Source: Ecdyonurus torrentis (taxonomy: Eukaryota > Arthropoda > Insecta > Ephemeroptera > Heptageniidae). Taken from it: 64,000 nucleotides of DNA. Within the stretch, counting starts at the first letter, position 1, and each line of letters starts with the position of its first letter. Positions 1-10,387 of this stretch are shown one piece after another. The stretch covers positions 21,757,844 through 21,821,843 of the forward strand of contig OX439127.1 in NCBI GenBank assembly GCA_949318235.1, written 5' to 3'. The position numbers and the translations under genes are program-made. The notes beneath the pieces are model-generated. The model worked only from the letters and a program-made list of their open reading frames with translations, ran no database searches and was not told where the DNA came from.

Positions 1-346
1 AAAGAATTATGTAACTATTATTAAAACGATTTTTTTTTTCAATATTGTGCAAAATACAATCGTAATGTAATAGGTAAAATATATTTTTGCCAATGCAAAG
101 TTCAAAGAGGCCTCTGATCAGCGGTCAGCACTTCCCGCAATAAGCCTACATATGTAATGATAACCTATAAACAAAATTTAAAAATACATAAAGTTTGAAA
201 TGTAAAGATCTATAGTCATATTTACTGAGAGTTGTATGTGCAGTTACTACAATTTTCTGCAAATATGTTATTGTAAATAGAATCATATGCCTTTTATGTA
301 TTTCCTATATTACAGTATATAGAATTACAATTTGTTTCTTTTACAG
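1..346 (+). other. 3' part of a PSMG2 intron
   Basis: AT-rich, no coding signal. It ends in a pyrimidine-rich TTTCTTTTACAG acceptor at 346, so it is the intron between the unseen first PSMG2 exon and the exon at 347. Confidence 0.7.
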
Positions 347-3300
347 CCATCGGTATCTGTTGGAAACGTAGGACAGCTTGCTGTAGATTTGATGATTTCA
401 ACACTGCAACCAGAGAAATGGGCTGTAGCATGGCATGACGTGTTCATCCCTACAGTTGGTGGAAATCCATACACCTCAAATGAAAAGTCATTAAGCACTT
501 CTTGTGAGCGTAAGTATTATACAATAATTTAAGGCGTTTATTCTTATAGGTTTATATGATGGAAAAATAATGCAGGTACCGAGACATATTTTTCCTGTTA
601 AAAACAGAGTAAATTATATGTACATTTCAATGTCTATAATCATGTCATGTGCTATGTACATTATCAATAGATAATTCAGTGGCCCTGCTGTAATTTCAGT
701 TTTATTTAATTAAAGTTTCTCTAAGTTTTTTCTAGTAAAATATGCAATATACACTACTGGTATATAAAACATAACTAAATAAATCTGTGTAGAATTTTTT
801 TTTAAAACAGAACGTGTATTGATGTTGTTGCGAACAAAATGTTTATCTCATATTTTGTCATGAGAAGCAAAATGTCTATCTCGTATTTTGTCACGCGAAG
901 CAAAATGTCTACTTTGTTTTTTTGTCACTAGAAGCAAAATGTCTATCTTGTTTCCGAATGATATGTAGATGGCGCTCGAGTTACACATTTTGCTTCTCGT
1001 GACAAAATACGAGATAGACATTTTGTTTCTCGTGGCAAAATACAAGATACACATTTTGTTCGCAATATCATCAATGTATTATACATTACTTTGTAGATTA
1101 TTGAAGATTATCTATAGTGATAAGTTCTTATAAAACTGTTTTCTCCGTCAGAACATTATTACAGTATTGTGGTTGTGTTTCCATATGATCTGGGTTTCAT
1201 TTTTCTTTCTTCTCTACAGTGTACATCCATCCAGCCCAGAAGCTTGTGATTATGCAGCTGCGTTCTCCTCTAATTAAGGTATTATTACAATTTTATACTG
1301 TGCTACTTCCTTTGATACCACTATGATAGACATTATGTTGTGTGTATGTGGTATTTGCTCACCCTTTTGCGGTCAAGTCATTATTTCTTTAGGGATCTCT
1401 CAATGCACGCCGTCTGATTTTGTGGGTTCAAAAATTTGTGACTGAGGTCATTATGTCATAGCTGAGAAAAGTTTATTTGAAGCTGATAGACCTGAACCTA
1501 CCAGGGGCTGAGCAATGAGCTCTGAACGACAGCGTCAAAACTCTCATTTAAAATACATTAAATCTTAGGGCACTCTCAATGTTTGAAAATTCTTTAAATG
1601 AGAGGGTGAGCCATATAATAATAATATGTAATAATAATAATATATAATGATAATTAAGGAAAATTTGACTGTGCTATAGTTGATTGATGAAACAAATATA
1701 AACTTAATTTACATTTAGTCACCATTGTCTGCACATATAAAAGCTAATGTGTAAGTGCAGTTTTTTTAGCTTTTATTTGTTATTTTTTAAACTATTGTTA
1801 TGCTTTCCTAATGTTGTTCATGCATACTGTATTTCAGGAAAACAGAAAATCTTTCTTGGTAGATCTGGTTCAATGGATTAAGGAGAAGCATTTTTCTAAA
1901 ACCATAATTCTTACTTCATTAAGTGCGCATGAGAGATTTGGCTTGCAGCTGACTGGTACTCCTCTCAGATATTTCTGTAGTGACAATATTGGACATCAAA
2001 ATATTGATGCATTCAAGTACGTATATGTTTATATTGCTAATTAACTCAATATCTTAAACAGGTAATTGAAATTAATTGTATTGAACATGATTGATACATG
2101 TGATATTGTGTTAGACATGTGAGCTGTAAACCTTACATATTGTCCAGCAGAATAAATTTAGTACAGTAATACTCATATTGCTCATTTCTGTAGCCATAAG
2201 AAGCAGAACAATCTAATTTTGAAAGTGTATAAGGTTAATATATATATCGATGTTGTTGTAAACATAATATCTATCTCATTTTTTTGTCACGGTAAGCAAA
2301 ATGTCTATCTCGTTTCTGAACATTATATACAGCTCTGGCTAAAAGTTACCGAATCGGGCAGCGGCAGCCGCTGCGATTTCTCATAAAGATAACAAAATGT
2401 GGTTGCAGTTGCCCATGCAAATCGTTCAGGAACTTTTGGCCAGAGCTGTAGATGGCGCTCAAGTTACACATTTTGCTTCTTGTGACTAAATACGAGATAG
2501 ACATTTTGTTCGCAACAAAATCGATATACAGTATATAATAGTACATAGTTTGAGAGATTTGAGCACTTTAAATTGAAAATCAATAAAACACATTCTCTAA
2601 TTTATATAGTTAATTGGGATTGTAATCAAATGTTCTAGCATAGACGAGTGCTATATATTTTTAAATAAAATAAAGTGTCAATAAAATACGATATACATAC
2701 CTATAGTATGTATCATGTTCTCGTACTACATTCAATATTATGCCTTTGATGTAGTGTGAAAACGTGAGTTACACTCCTCCAGAATAAATCTGACCGAAGC
2801 GTTAATCTCTCCAAATGTTAAATATATGGAGAAACTTTAACGCAAGCTGACAGATTTATTTGGGAGGAGTGTACATATATCATATTTCATTGACACAACA
2901 TCCGCATCTTTTTAACATCTCCTCTTTTATCTAAAAATATCACTATACTTGTCTTTGCTAACAAATTTGATCCCAAGTAACTACATATCGCTGTTGTTCC
3001 GCTATATAGGCCGATGTCTACTTGACCTTGAAAAATATTTTTTGCTGCAAATGACCTGAATGGCGAAAATCCAAAATCTGGGGTTGATCCGACGATTTTT
3101 ATTTTTTCAAGGTCAAGTGGACATCGGCCAATAGAGCGGAACAACAGCGATATATAAATTAGAGAAGTTTTGCATTTTTATTAATATTTCGATTCAACAT
3201 GCTGTTATCTCTCTACTTACTGTTCTCTGTTATCATTTTATTCTTTTAACATTTTATATATCAGCCATTATGTGTTTTCCTCATTCTTACCCCGAAAGGG

Positions 3301-4457
3301 ACTATAGCGTCATGATATGGGTGGCACGGATACCATCGCCCGCCCTCTATACACCTCTAGTTTCAACAGCTCGTGATAAACTTTTAACTTTGGTGTTATG
3401 CATTTTAGAAAGCTGAAATGGAATGTGTTAGAGAAACGTTCTGTGTTTCCTGCTCCAGCACAGTTAGAGGGTAATCAGACTTTCAGTGATGGAGATTTCT
3501 ACATGCCACAAGGAGGTTTCACAAGACAACTCTACAAGATGTGGTAAGATTAACATTTCATTTCTGTATTTTATCTTTATTTATTGGGTAGATAGGACTT
3601 ATATAATATTTGTTCCGTGTATTCCAGTTGACTAATAATTGATGATCAACTTTTTTATGTGGATTGTGTATTTTATCAGGCAAGAGAAATTTATTTCATG
3701 TACCTGGAGAGTAAGATTATCTCAATGTATTGACCCTCCCCTTTTTTCAGCAGCAATACATGTATACAAGTTTAAATAGACTTTACATAAATCTAATTAA
3801 AATACGGAGTTCTACGCCTAATTGTGCTTGATTGTTTGTTTCCAGTGTTTCTCAAGAATTGCCGGTTGCTGTTTTACTGAAGTTTTGTGATGAAGGATGG
3901 AACACCCCTGACGCACAGCTACTTGCTGATTACCTCAATTCCTGGTTACCTATTGTGAGTTATTATTATTATTTCAAAACAAAAGAAATTAGAAAGAAGA
4001 AGAAAGGGGAAAAAAAAGATATAGTTTATTATTATTATTATTATTATTATTATTTACAATTTTGGTATTGTATTATTAATGAAAATGTAGTCAGAATTAC
4101 ATAATCTAATTTAATCACCCAATTTCTTCTGTTTTTTATTTGTCCTATATTCTTTCCATGGACATGGATGTGCTTACATTTATTTTTTTAAGCAACAGTG
4201 TACTTCATATAAGACTTAGCTTTAGTTTTTTAAATTCTTAAAATGCTGATGCTAATATAAATTGCATTATCCTTACCCTGAAAGGAATGTTTAGCATCAT
4301 GACATGCATGTAGTTTTATTTGCAGCTTTTATATTTTATTATTATCATATTATATTATTATTATTTTCTTTTTCAGACTGAAAGTACTCAACCCTGGCAG
4401 CATCCACCGTCGTGGTCAATTTTATTTGGCAACCGTCCTCCTATTGAGATCTACTGA
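347..4457 (+). CDS. PSMG2: Proteasome assembly chaperone 2 (PSMG2/PAC2), six 3' exons, N-terminus outside window
   Basis: PSMG2 pairs with PSMG1 in the cytosol and nucleus to guide alpha-ring assembly of the 20S proteasome. Exons read from the sequence are 347-509, 1220-1278, 1838-2016, 3409-3543, 3846-3954 and 4377-4457, all with GT-AG borders and matching phases (726 nt, 241 residues plus TGA). Family landmarks are SVSVGNVGQLAVDL near the start, the QLRSPLIK stretch at the second exon end, LPVAVLLKFCDEG before NTPDAQLLADYLNSWL, and a C-terminal PPSWSILFGNRPP. The family is about 260 residues, so only some 15-25 N-terminal residues and the start codon are missing to the left. Position 347 is the first base after a TTACAG acceptor. 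A hAT-like insertion begins 37 bp after the stop. Identification is by recalled family resemblance; confidence is high. Confidence 0.93.
817..1076. mobile_element. Foldback MITE, family A copy 1 (empty site), in PSMG2 intron
   Basis: About 260 bp whose ends are inverted: ATTGATGTTGTTGCGAACAA on the left, and ATTGATGATATTGCGAACAA when the right end is read on the minus strand. Each arm holds degenerate repeats of roughly 33 bp built on GCAAAATGTCTATCTCGTATT. The centre carries GTAGATGGCGCTCGAGTTACAC. No coding capacity. A second copy lies at 2244-2526. Confidence 0.75.
2244..2526. mobile_element. Foldback MITE, family A copy 2, interrupted by a Tc1-like MITE
   Basis: Same ends (TCGATGTTGTTG on the left, inverted CGCAACAAAATCGAT on the right), the same GCAAAATGTCTATCTCG arm repeat and the same centre (TAGATGGCGCTCAAGTTACAC) as the copy at 817-1076. 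It differs by an inserted element at 2330-2448. Confidence 0.75.
2330..2448. mobile_element. Tc1/mariner-like MITE nested in family A copy 2
   Basis: 119 bp with about 18-bp terminal inverted repeats of the form CAGCTCTGGCCAAAAGTT (one mismatch, CTGGCT versus CTGGCC), flanked by TA on both sides. TA target sites and CAGNNCTGGCCAAAAGT-type ends are typical of Tc1/mariner derivatives. No ORF. Copy 1 of the host element shows the uninterrupted site. Confidence 0.8.
2772..2871. mobile_element. 100-bp TA-flanked MITE
   Basis: Inverted ends CACTCCTCC-x-AATAAATCTG over about 40 bp, with a short AT loop, flanked by TA at 2770-2771 and 2872-2873. No coding content. TA flanks suggest a Tc1/mariner-type source. 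Confidence 0.75.
2985..3153. mobile_element. 169-bp MITE with about 53-bp inverted arms
   Basis: Starts ATATCGCTGTTGTTCCGCT and ends with its reverse complement. The arms continue through GGCCGATGTCYACTTGACCTTGAAAA with few mismatches. TA-rich junctions fit a TA target. It sits inside the right arm of foldback family B copy 1, between CCAAGTAACTA and the continuing AAATTAGAG segment. Confidence 0.75.
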
Positions 4458-4494
4458 GCCTAAAACTATATTATCAATTATCATATTGATATGT

Positions 4495-5535
4495 AGGGAC
4501 CAGATTTTCAGTTTTGAAAAACTGCATTTTCTACACTGAATTCAGTCCATTTTTTTTTTTTTTCCATAATCAGTTTTCAAAATTAGCAAAATCAATTCAT
4601 TTTCAGTTCAATTATACAAAAACAATGAAATTCAGTTTTGATACTTTTTAATTTAAATTAAAATAGTTATTAAAAAAGAATGATAAAATTCATATTAATT
4701 ATGAAAGAAATTATATCAAAAAAATCGGTTGAATCATAATCAGATAAATTTTACCAGCGTGTAATAATGAAAGCTGTTCTTGTCTTTTTGAACCCCCTAC
4801 ATCGGAACCTAAGCCGGTGCCTGTAAACTTTCCTATTGTGTCGTTATTTCTTGTTTTTCCGTCTTCCTTTTAACCACTTCTCCTTTTTAAACCTATTGTC
4901 TTGTTTTTCTGCTAATTTGTTACTACCAGGCACCGGCCTCATAGTCATTACATCCATCTTCATAATTGTTCACCACGTGGAGTGCGCGCAGAAGAGGACA
5001 TATTGGCCATAGGTCATAGTTAAGGGAAGTGGAAATAGTGTGGAGGCCTATCGGACGGCATAGATTCGTTCCGGGGCTTGTCTGCACACATTTTTCACGG
5101 ATCTTGGATGTGGACGTCTTTGGCTCGGACTTCTTCATAATCGATTTTGCCGTTCCGCCCAGAACGACGGAACGGTTTACATCTCGAGGAGGAGCCTTGA
5201 CTGGTCAAATTGCCGCTAAGGCAGGCTGCGACTAGATTACATTCATGTGCATGTGACCCCCACGTCCCACGGCACATGAAAGCGTGGACCAGTAAAAAAT
5301 GTTATCAAATCAAATCGATCAGCCCCTTTTTAACCAAAGTTTCTTGTATTTTATGGTGTTCAGTTGAATTCAGATAGTTTTCTAGAGATATTTAGTGGCA
5401 ATTTTATAGATTAATTTTAGTGGCGATCTGAGTAAAAATATCACAATAAAACTTCATGATTTGTGGGCATCTGAGCTTAGATGTGACCTAGTATGCTTAT
5501 TCCAAAAACTGAACAAACTGGAGATCTGGTCCCTC
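4495..5535. mobile_element. hAT-like non-autonomous element in the PSMG2 3' UTR
   Basis: 1041 bp with inverted ends: AGGGACCAGATTTTCAGTTT on the left, GAGGGACCAGATCTCCAGTTT on the right read in reverse complement. It is flanked by an exact 8-bp direct repeat TGATATGT at 4487-4494 and 5536-5543. An 8-bp duplication is the hAT hallmark. The interior has a G+C-rich block at about 4790-5310 and no transposase ORF; the three short ORFs there overlap on opposite strands and look like chance. It begins 37 bp after the PSMG2 stop codon. Confidence 0.75.
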
Positions 5536-6030
5536 TGATATGTGTAAGTGCTTTATTATATTGTTTTAGTGTAATAAAGGAAAATAATGATACATTTTTA
5601 TACAATATAAAACAGCTTTTTTACTATATTGACCTAATTGTTTTTAAAAACATTTCATAAATTCACACAATTTGTATTGATTGCTAAACTTACAGTATAA
5701 GTTTATTATTATTTATTATACATATAATAAAAATAATAATTTTCTTTATTATATTTGTTACTAAAAAAAAAATCTAAATAATGTTATTAAGGAAAATAAA
5801 CCATCGCAGTTAGGTATGATAAATTTGAAAGAAATTAATAAGAGAAACCGGCGAAGACCTTACCATGGTGAAGATAGTCCCATACAGTAAGTAGTTTGAT
5901 GAAAATCTTGCTAGCACAGATTATAAAAAACTATAACATGGAAAATATTTTGGCAATAAACTCCAAGAGAGATGGAGTGTGTTATACCTTAATCAGTCCT
6001 TACAGACTCGCAAAGTATGTATAAATTTTT
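5536..6030. other. AT-rich intergenic DNA, possible PSMG2 3' end
   Basis: No coding signal. AATAAA-type hexamers occur near 5445 (inside the hAT-like element) and 5571, so PSMG2 transcripts may use a poly(A) signal in or beyond the insertion; this is inference. Confidence 0.4.
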
Positions 6031-6037
6031 TTGCTTC

Positions 6038-6217
6038 TAAATGAAGCTTCTACACTTTACACATTTCCAAAGAATGAACGATCTACACCTTACAAAGTCG
6101 CGGCTACCTGGAGCTTCTGCTATATAAAACCGGTGTGGATTTCCAGGTGGCGGCAAATTTGTAAAGTGTAGATCAGCCATTCTTTGGAAAATTTGTAAAG
6201 TGCAGAAACTTCATTTT
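6038..6217. mobile_element. 180-bp hairpin element (MITE-like)
   Basis: Two arms of about 75 bp: AATGAAGCTTCTACACTTTAC, TTCCAAAGAATG, GATCTACAC and CTACCTGGA on the left. The right arm reads the same series inverted (TCCAGGTGG, GTGTAGATC, CATTCTTTGGAA, GTAAAGTGCAGAAACTTCATT). The loop is about 25 bp. No ORF. Confidence 0.7.
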
Positions 6218-6717
6218 GAGGTGAGAAGATCGATATCGTTTTTACTTTTTATTATTATTATTATTATGATGATGAGGTGTTAAATTGTCTAGGGGAATTC
6301 AATTTAAATTTGATTCTTTTATTTACTCTCATAGATCATATTCTAGTATATTAACATGAAACCGAAAAGTAAAATAACTTTTGTTAACTTTTTGTATAAT
6401 ATATTTGCAAGTTTTATATCGGTGGTGTACTGTGAGTTTGAATCTTAGGTAGGTTCACTCAAAAATATGTGGGGTTGGGGAAGGAAAAGCTGTTGACATA
6501 TTGTTGGATTAAAACAGCTTAAGAGTATTCACATATTATACATCTGTTAATTAAGTATTAACATGATGTAATTATAATGAAACGTGCTTCATTGATTTTC
6601 AATTCAACATGCTTTTATCTTTCTATGCACTTTTTTTTTTTTTTTTTTTTTTTAAACTATTTAATATTATATGTTCTTAAAGAATTTAGGAAAAAAATGT
6701 GCTTAACATTTCTAGTA

Positions 6718-6722
<5 letters not shown>

Positions 6723-6801
<79 letters not shown>

Positions 6802-6818
6802 ATATATATATATATATT
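6723..6818. repeat. (TA)n microsatellite
   Basis: About 75 bp of perfect TA dinucleotides, then CC and more TA. Predicted isoleucine-tyrosine ORFs here are artefacts. Confidence 0.97.
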
Positions 6819-6839
6819 TATTGCAGAAGAAAATAGTGG

Positions 6840-7180
6840 GTAGAGGTTAGAGCATGTTAAAATGAAAGTCAATAAATCGCGAAGATTCCCTAATTTATAT
6901 AGTAAATTGAGACTTGGGACCAAATGCTCTAGCATAGATGAGTGCTAAATAACATAGACTTTTATTAAGGATGTAAATATGTGAATTGTATTTTATTAAC
7001 ACAGTGTCCCCATCTTTTAACATCTATGTTATCTAGCACTTGTCTTTGCTAGATCGTTTGGTCCCAAGAACCAATTTACTATTATATATTATGGAGAATC
7101 TTCAGGTTTTATTAATTTTCAATTCAAAATGCAATAATCTCTACCCACTATTTTCTGTTATAAATATCAACTATGATGGT
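6840..7180. mobile_element. Foldback element family B copy 2
   Basis: The left arm carries GAGCATGTTAAAATGAAAG, CGAAGATTCCCTAATTTATA, TTGGGACCAAATGCTCTAG and GAGTGCTAAATAACATAG. The right arm carries the inverse (TATGTTATCTAGCAC, CTAGATCGTTTGGTCCCAAG, GGAGAATCTTC, CAATTCAAAATGC). A partial right arm (TTCAATTCAACATGC) also sits at about 6597, left of the TA tract. Confidence 0.65.
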
Positions 7181-7226
7181 TTTTCCCTAATTTTCAATAT
7201 ACGTATATTCGTAAATATCATAAAGT

Positions 7227-7261
<35 letters not shown>

Positions 7262-7396
7262 GAACTTAAAGATTTTGAATATGAAATTATTTCATATATT
7301 CTTAAGATTTAGTTTAGAAGTAAAGTAAAATATATGTTTGTTTTTTTGTTACTATTATTTTATTACAAAGCAGTAAAAATGTACAAAATTCAAAAA

Positions 7397-7402
7397 TTTA
7401 TT
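7397..7402 (-). terminator. Poly(A) signal AATAAA of the glycine-rich gene
   Basis: Perfect AATAAA on the minus strand, 80 nt downstream of the TAA stop at 7482. A second signal is not needed; cleavage would fall near 7375. Confidence 0.5.
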
Positions 7403-7481
7403 TGAATAAAAATAGGATCAATTTGCTTTTTAAGTTGTGTAAAATAAGATATTACTATTATGAAATAACCACTTGTGGTGA

Positions 7482-9030
7482 TTAGAAAAATGGCATTTGT
7501 GTGTGATATGCCTGGTGGGGTGGTGCAAATGAGTGGAAGGATTGAGCAGAAGCAAACGAGTGAGGATGAACTGGAGCAAATGATTGATAAGGTTGCATTG
7601 GAGCACCATACATATGATGCATTGGAGCACCATACATAGACTGCATCGGCGCACCATACATATGATGCATTGGAGCACCATACATAGCTTGTTGCATCAT
7701 ATGGTGTGAATGGTCCATGTGAGTTCTTGCTTTTTCTGTTTGGGCAGAAGGAAGAGAAGCAGAATTTTGTCCTGGCTGGATGATAGGCATTAATGATTGA
7801 AGCTGTGATGGCTGCATGACAGGCATTGATGATTGAAACTGTGATGGCTGCATGACAGGCATTGATGATTGAAACTGTGATGGCTGCATGATAGGCATTG
7901 ATGATTGAAGCATTGATGGGTTTACCATGGGTTTTTGAGCAATACTTTGGTCCGCCCTACCATAACCTCCACCATAGCTATGAGTTGAACCAAAGCTACT
8001 TCCATACCCACCTCCACTTCCATACCCACCTCCACTTCCATACCCACCTCCACTTCCAAATCCACCTCCATGTCCAAATCCACCTCCACTTCCAAATCCA
8101 CCCCCACTACCAAATCCACGCCCACCACCAAATCCACCTCCATATCCTTGCCCCCCCTGGTAACCTCCCCCCTGATAACTATCATCAGCATACTTTATTG
8201 GAAGTACGTAAATAGGTGGGCTGTTGTATCCTCCTCCATAACTATCACCACCTTTTTTTCCTTTGAATAAATCAAAGTCTTTTCCCTTAAATAAATCAAA
8301 GCCTTTTCCTTTGTCTCCGTATCCTCCCCCATAGCCTCCTCCATATCCATCTCCACCAATTTTGTCAAATGTTGCATTTGTAGGAACAAGATCAGCACAT
8401 AGCACTACCAATGATAGCTGCAACATAAAAATAATATTGTAAAAATCATTAAAAAAATTTAAAAACAAAAAACAAACGTTCAAATATTATGATATAGCAA
8501 ATTGATTTCATCCTTTTTAAAGGCATTTTTTTTCTATAACTGAATTGATATACCATTCTCTAAATTTCTTTGTAAACCTTTCTTGTCTATTGTAAAAGTA
8601 GTAAAGAGTTCAATTATTATAAGTCCATTTCTATAAGTTTTTGATAAGAACTGCATGTATTTTTGTTACAATTTTGCAAACTATACTCAACAAAAAATAG
8701 CTCAATTCATTAATTCAATGAATTCGTTTATAATAATAGTAATAAAATAAACTACAATTATAATACCTTTACAATATTTCAAAAATCGATTTTCAGAATT
8801 TTACACAGGTGCCCATCTTTCACCAAGAAAAAATTATCATAAATAAAATTAAGTATAGACACAAAATTAATGAAATGTGCGTGTATTTTAGCAGAGCTAA
8901 AAACTAAAGATTTAGCAAGTTTAAAAAAGTATAAATAGTCTTCATTATATATATTTAAATAAAACTTTTATGATGTATACAAAATAATTATATAATAAAA
9001 ACTTACTATGTAATAGATGAAACGCGGCAT
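7482..9030 (-). CDS. Secreted glycine-rich repeat protein (cuticle/silk-like), two exons
   Basis: Exon 1 is 9007-9030 (MPRFIYYI, GTAAGT donor, phase 0). Exon 2 is 7482-8417 after a TTTTTATGTTGCAG acceptor. The product is 319 residues. MPRFIYYI plus LSLVVLCADLVPTNA forms a clear signal peptide that only exists after splicing. Next come GGDGYGGG repeats, two DLFKGK units, a long GGGFGSGGGY tract, four 12-residue SSMPVMQPSQFQ-type units, and four MYGAPM units with alternating HH and QS linkers, ending YHTQMPFF. No cysteine-rich or Rebers-Riddiford chitin-binding block is seen. Such low-complexity secreted proteins serve in cuticle, silk or egg coats; the exact role is unknown. A minus-strand AATAAA is at 7397-7402, about 80 nt past the stop. 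Confidence 0.85.
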
Positions 9031-9127
9031 ATTGAAGTCGTAACAGCAGCAGTGAATAGGTCAGTAAAATTGGCGTACCTTGGGAGAACGCAGCAGCTTT
9101 TATTCAATAGACATCAGCACGGGCAGG

Positions 9128-9136
9128 CTATATATT
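9128..9136 (-). promoter_or_regulatory. Possible TATA box of the glycine-rich gene
   Basis: A minus-strand AATATATAG lies about 100 nt upstream of the ATG at 9030. This would put the start site near 9100 and give a 5' UTR of about 70 nt. A second TATA-like AATAAAAG lies at about 9099-9107. Inferred from position only. Confidence 0.35.
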
Positions 9137-10046
9137 ACATCGCGACCAAATGGAATTTGCTTACTTTGCAAATCATTGACGAGGTAAAAATTAAGCATTC
9201 ACAACAAAATACCATTAACTACAAATCATAATTATTGCAATGCATTTAGCTTTTGATTGTCACAATTGCGTGATTTAACTTGTTAATTATACGTAAGACG
9301 AAAGGTTAGAGAATATAATGATAAATTTTTATTGTACAAATTATCATTCACTCTCATATTGATTAAATATTACTTAATTTAATATTCATTGTAGAATTAT
9401 TTTCACCAGGACGCAGTGACTATATACATTGACTGCATTTTCTTTCTTTAAATAAATCGTGTACAATCAAAGGGGAAAAAAACTACGATAAGAATTACGA
9501 TCATTACATAAACACATAATGACGCGCTAGTATTACTGATGAAGAATTATGAAACTAGATATAATAGTACGTTATTATAAATAGATATATTTTTTATTGC
9601 GATTTTAGTGCGGCTGATAATTATAATGATCGAATTATATGGTGACGTGTGAGTATAATTTCCGATATTATATAGCATTGCAGGATCATTCTTTGAGTAA
9701 TTTTTAATAAAACTATTGCAGTTAGTACGAAGAACTTCAAATGGCACATATTATACTAATAAAATAATAATACACTTTTATATGTTTTAAGAATTATTAA
9801 CTGTTATTTTGGAACGCTATAGATTTAAATTATACAATTTAAATATAATTTAATATTAATTACGATAAAAATGATTCAATGCAAAAAATAAATTTAAAAA
9901 ATATATATACTTATTAAGTTATTATATTTACAAGTGTATAAAATCGTATTGATGAAGTTTATATGTATACTGTACATATAATATAAAAGTTTCAAATACA
10001 AAAAGATGAATACTGACTGAATTTCGTTGTGAATTTCGTATCACAT
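9137..10046. other. AT-rich intergenic DNA
   Basis: I see no exon, RNA gene or repeat of note here apart from short A/T-rich stretches. The glycine-rich gene's distal promoter would lie at the left edge. Confidence 0.5.
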
Positions 10047-10387
10047 TTAAGGGAGTAGGGTACCGACCTTATATCTCAAAAACTAAAAGTGTTTTGGGTC
10101 CATATTTGGTGTCATTGTGTAGCTAAGGGCCACACCTAGCCGTGATAAAAATTTCACATGTGATTTTTGACCGTCCCGAAGAAAAGAATAAAATTATTAA
10201 AATAACATTGGACCTTATGGGGTTAAAATTTCAAAAAATCATATAAAATTAATTCGCACGGTGACCCCCCAAAATTTTTATATATTTGAAAATATCTCAA
10301 GCTAAAGTATCATTGTGCAAAATTTCAGAATTTTTTGACGAGAAAAGTTTGATTCTAATGGCCGACGTCGGTCCCCTACTCCCTTAA
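10047..10387. mobile_element. piggyBac-like MITE flanked by TTAA
   Basis: 341 bp starting TTAAGGGAGTAGGGTACCGAC and ending with its reverse complement (TTAAGGGAGTAGGGGACCGAC), so TTAA flanks both ends of about 17-bp inverted repeats. TTAA targets are diagnostic of piggyBac-type transposition. No transposase ORF, so a non-autonomous derivative. Confidence 0.75.

Larger units (their letters stand above)
2530..3240. mobile_element. Foldback element family B copy 1, broken by two MITEs
   Basis: Two inverted arms: AAATTGAAAATCAATAAA, then CTCTAATTTATATAG and TTCTAGCATAGACGAGTGC on the left; the complementary series (CTTTGCTAAC, GATCCCAAG, AAATTAGAGAAG, CGATTCAACATGC) on the right. The same arm series recurs at about 6840-7180 and 59637-59815. 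Elements at 2772-2871 and 2985-3153 lie inside it. Confidence 0.6.

Noticed and set aside
4923..5277. Three overlapping ORFs of 60-71 codons
   Set aside because: They overlap on both strands inside the hAT-like element and show no transposase motif.
7898..8398. Opposite-strand and shifted-frame ORFs over the glycine-rich exon
   Set aside because: Shadows of the real repeat-coding frame.
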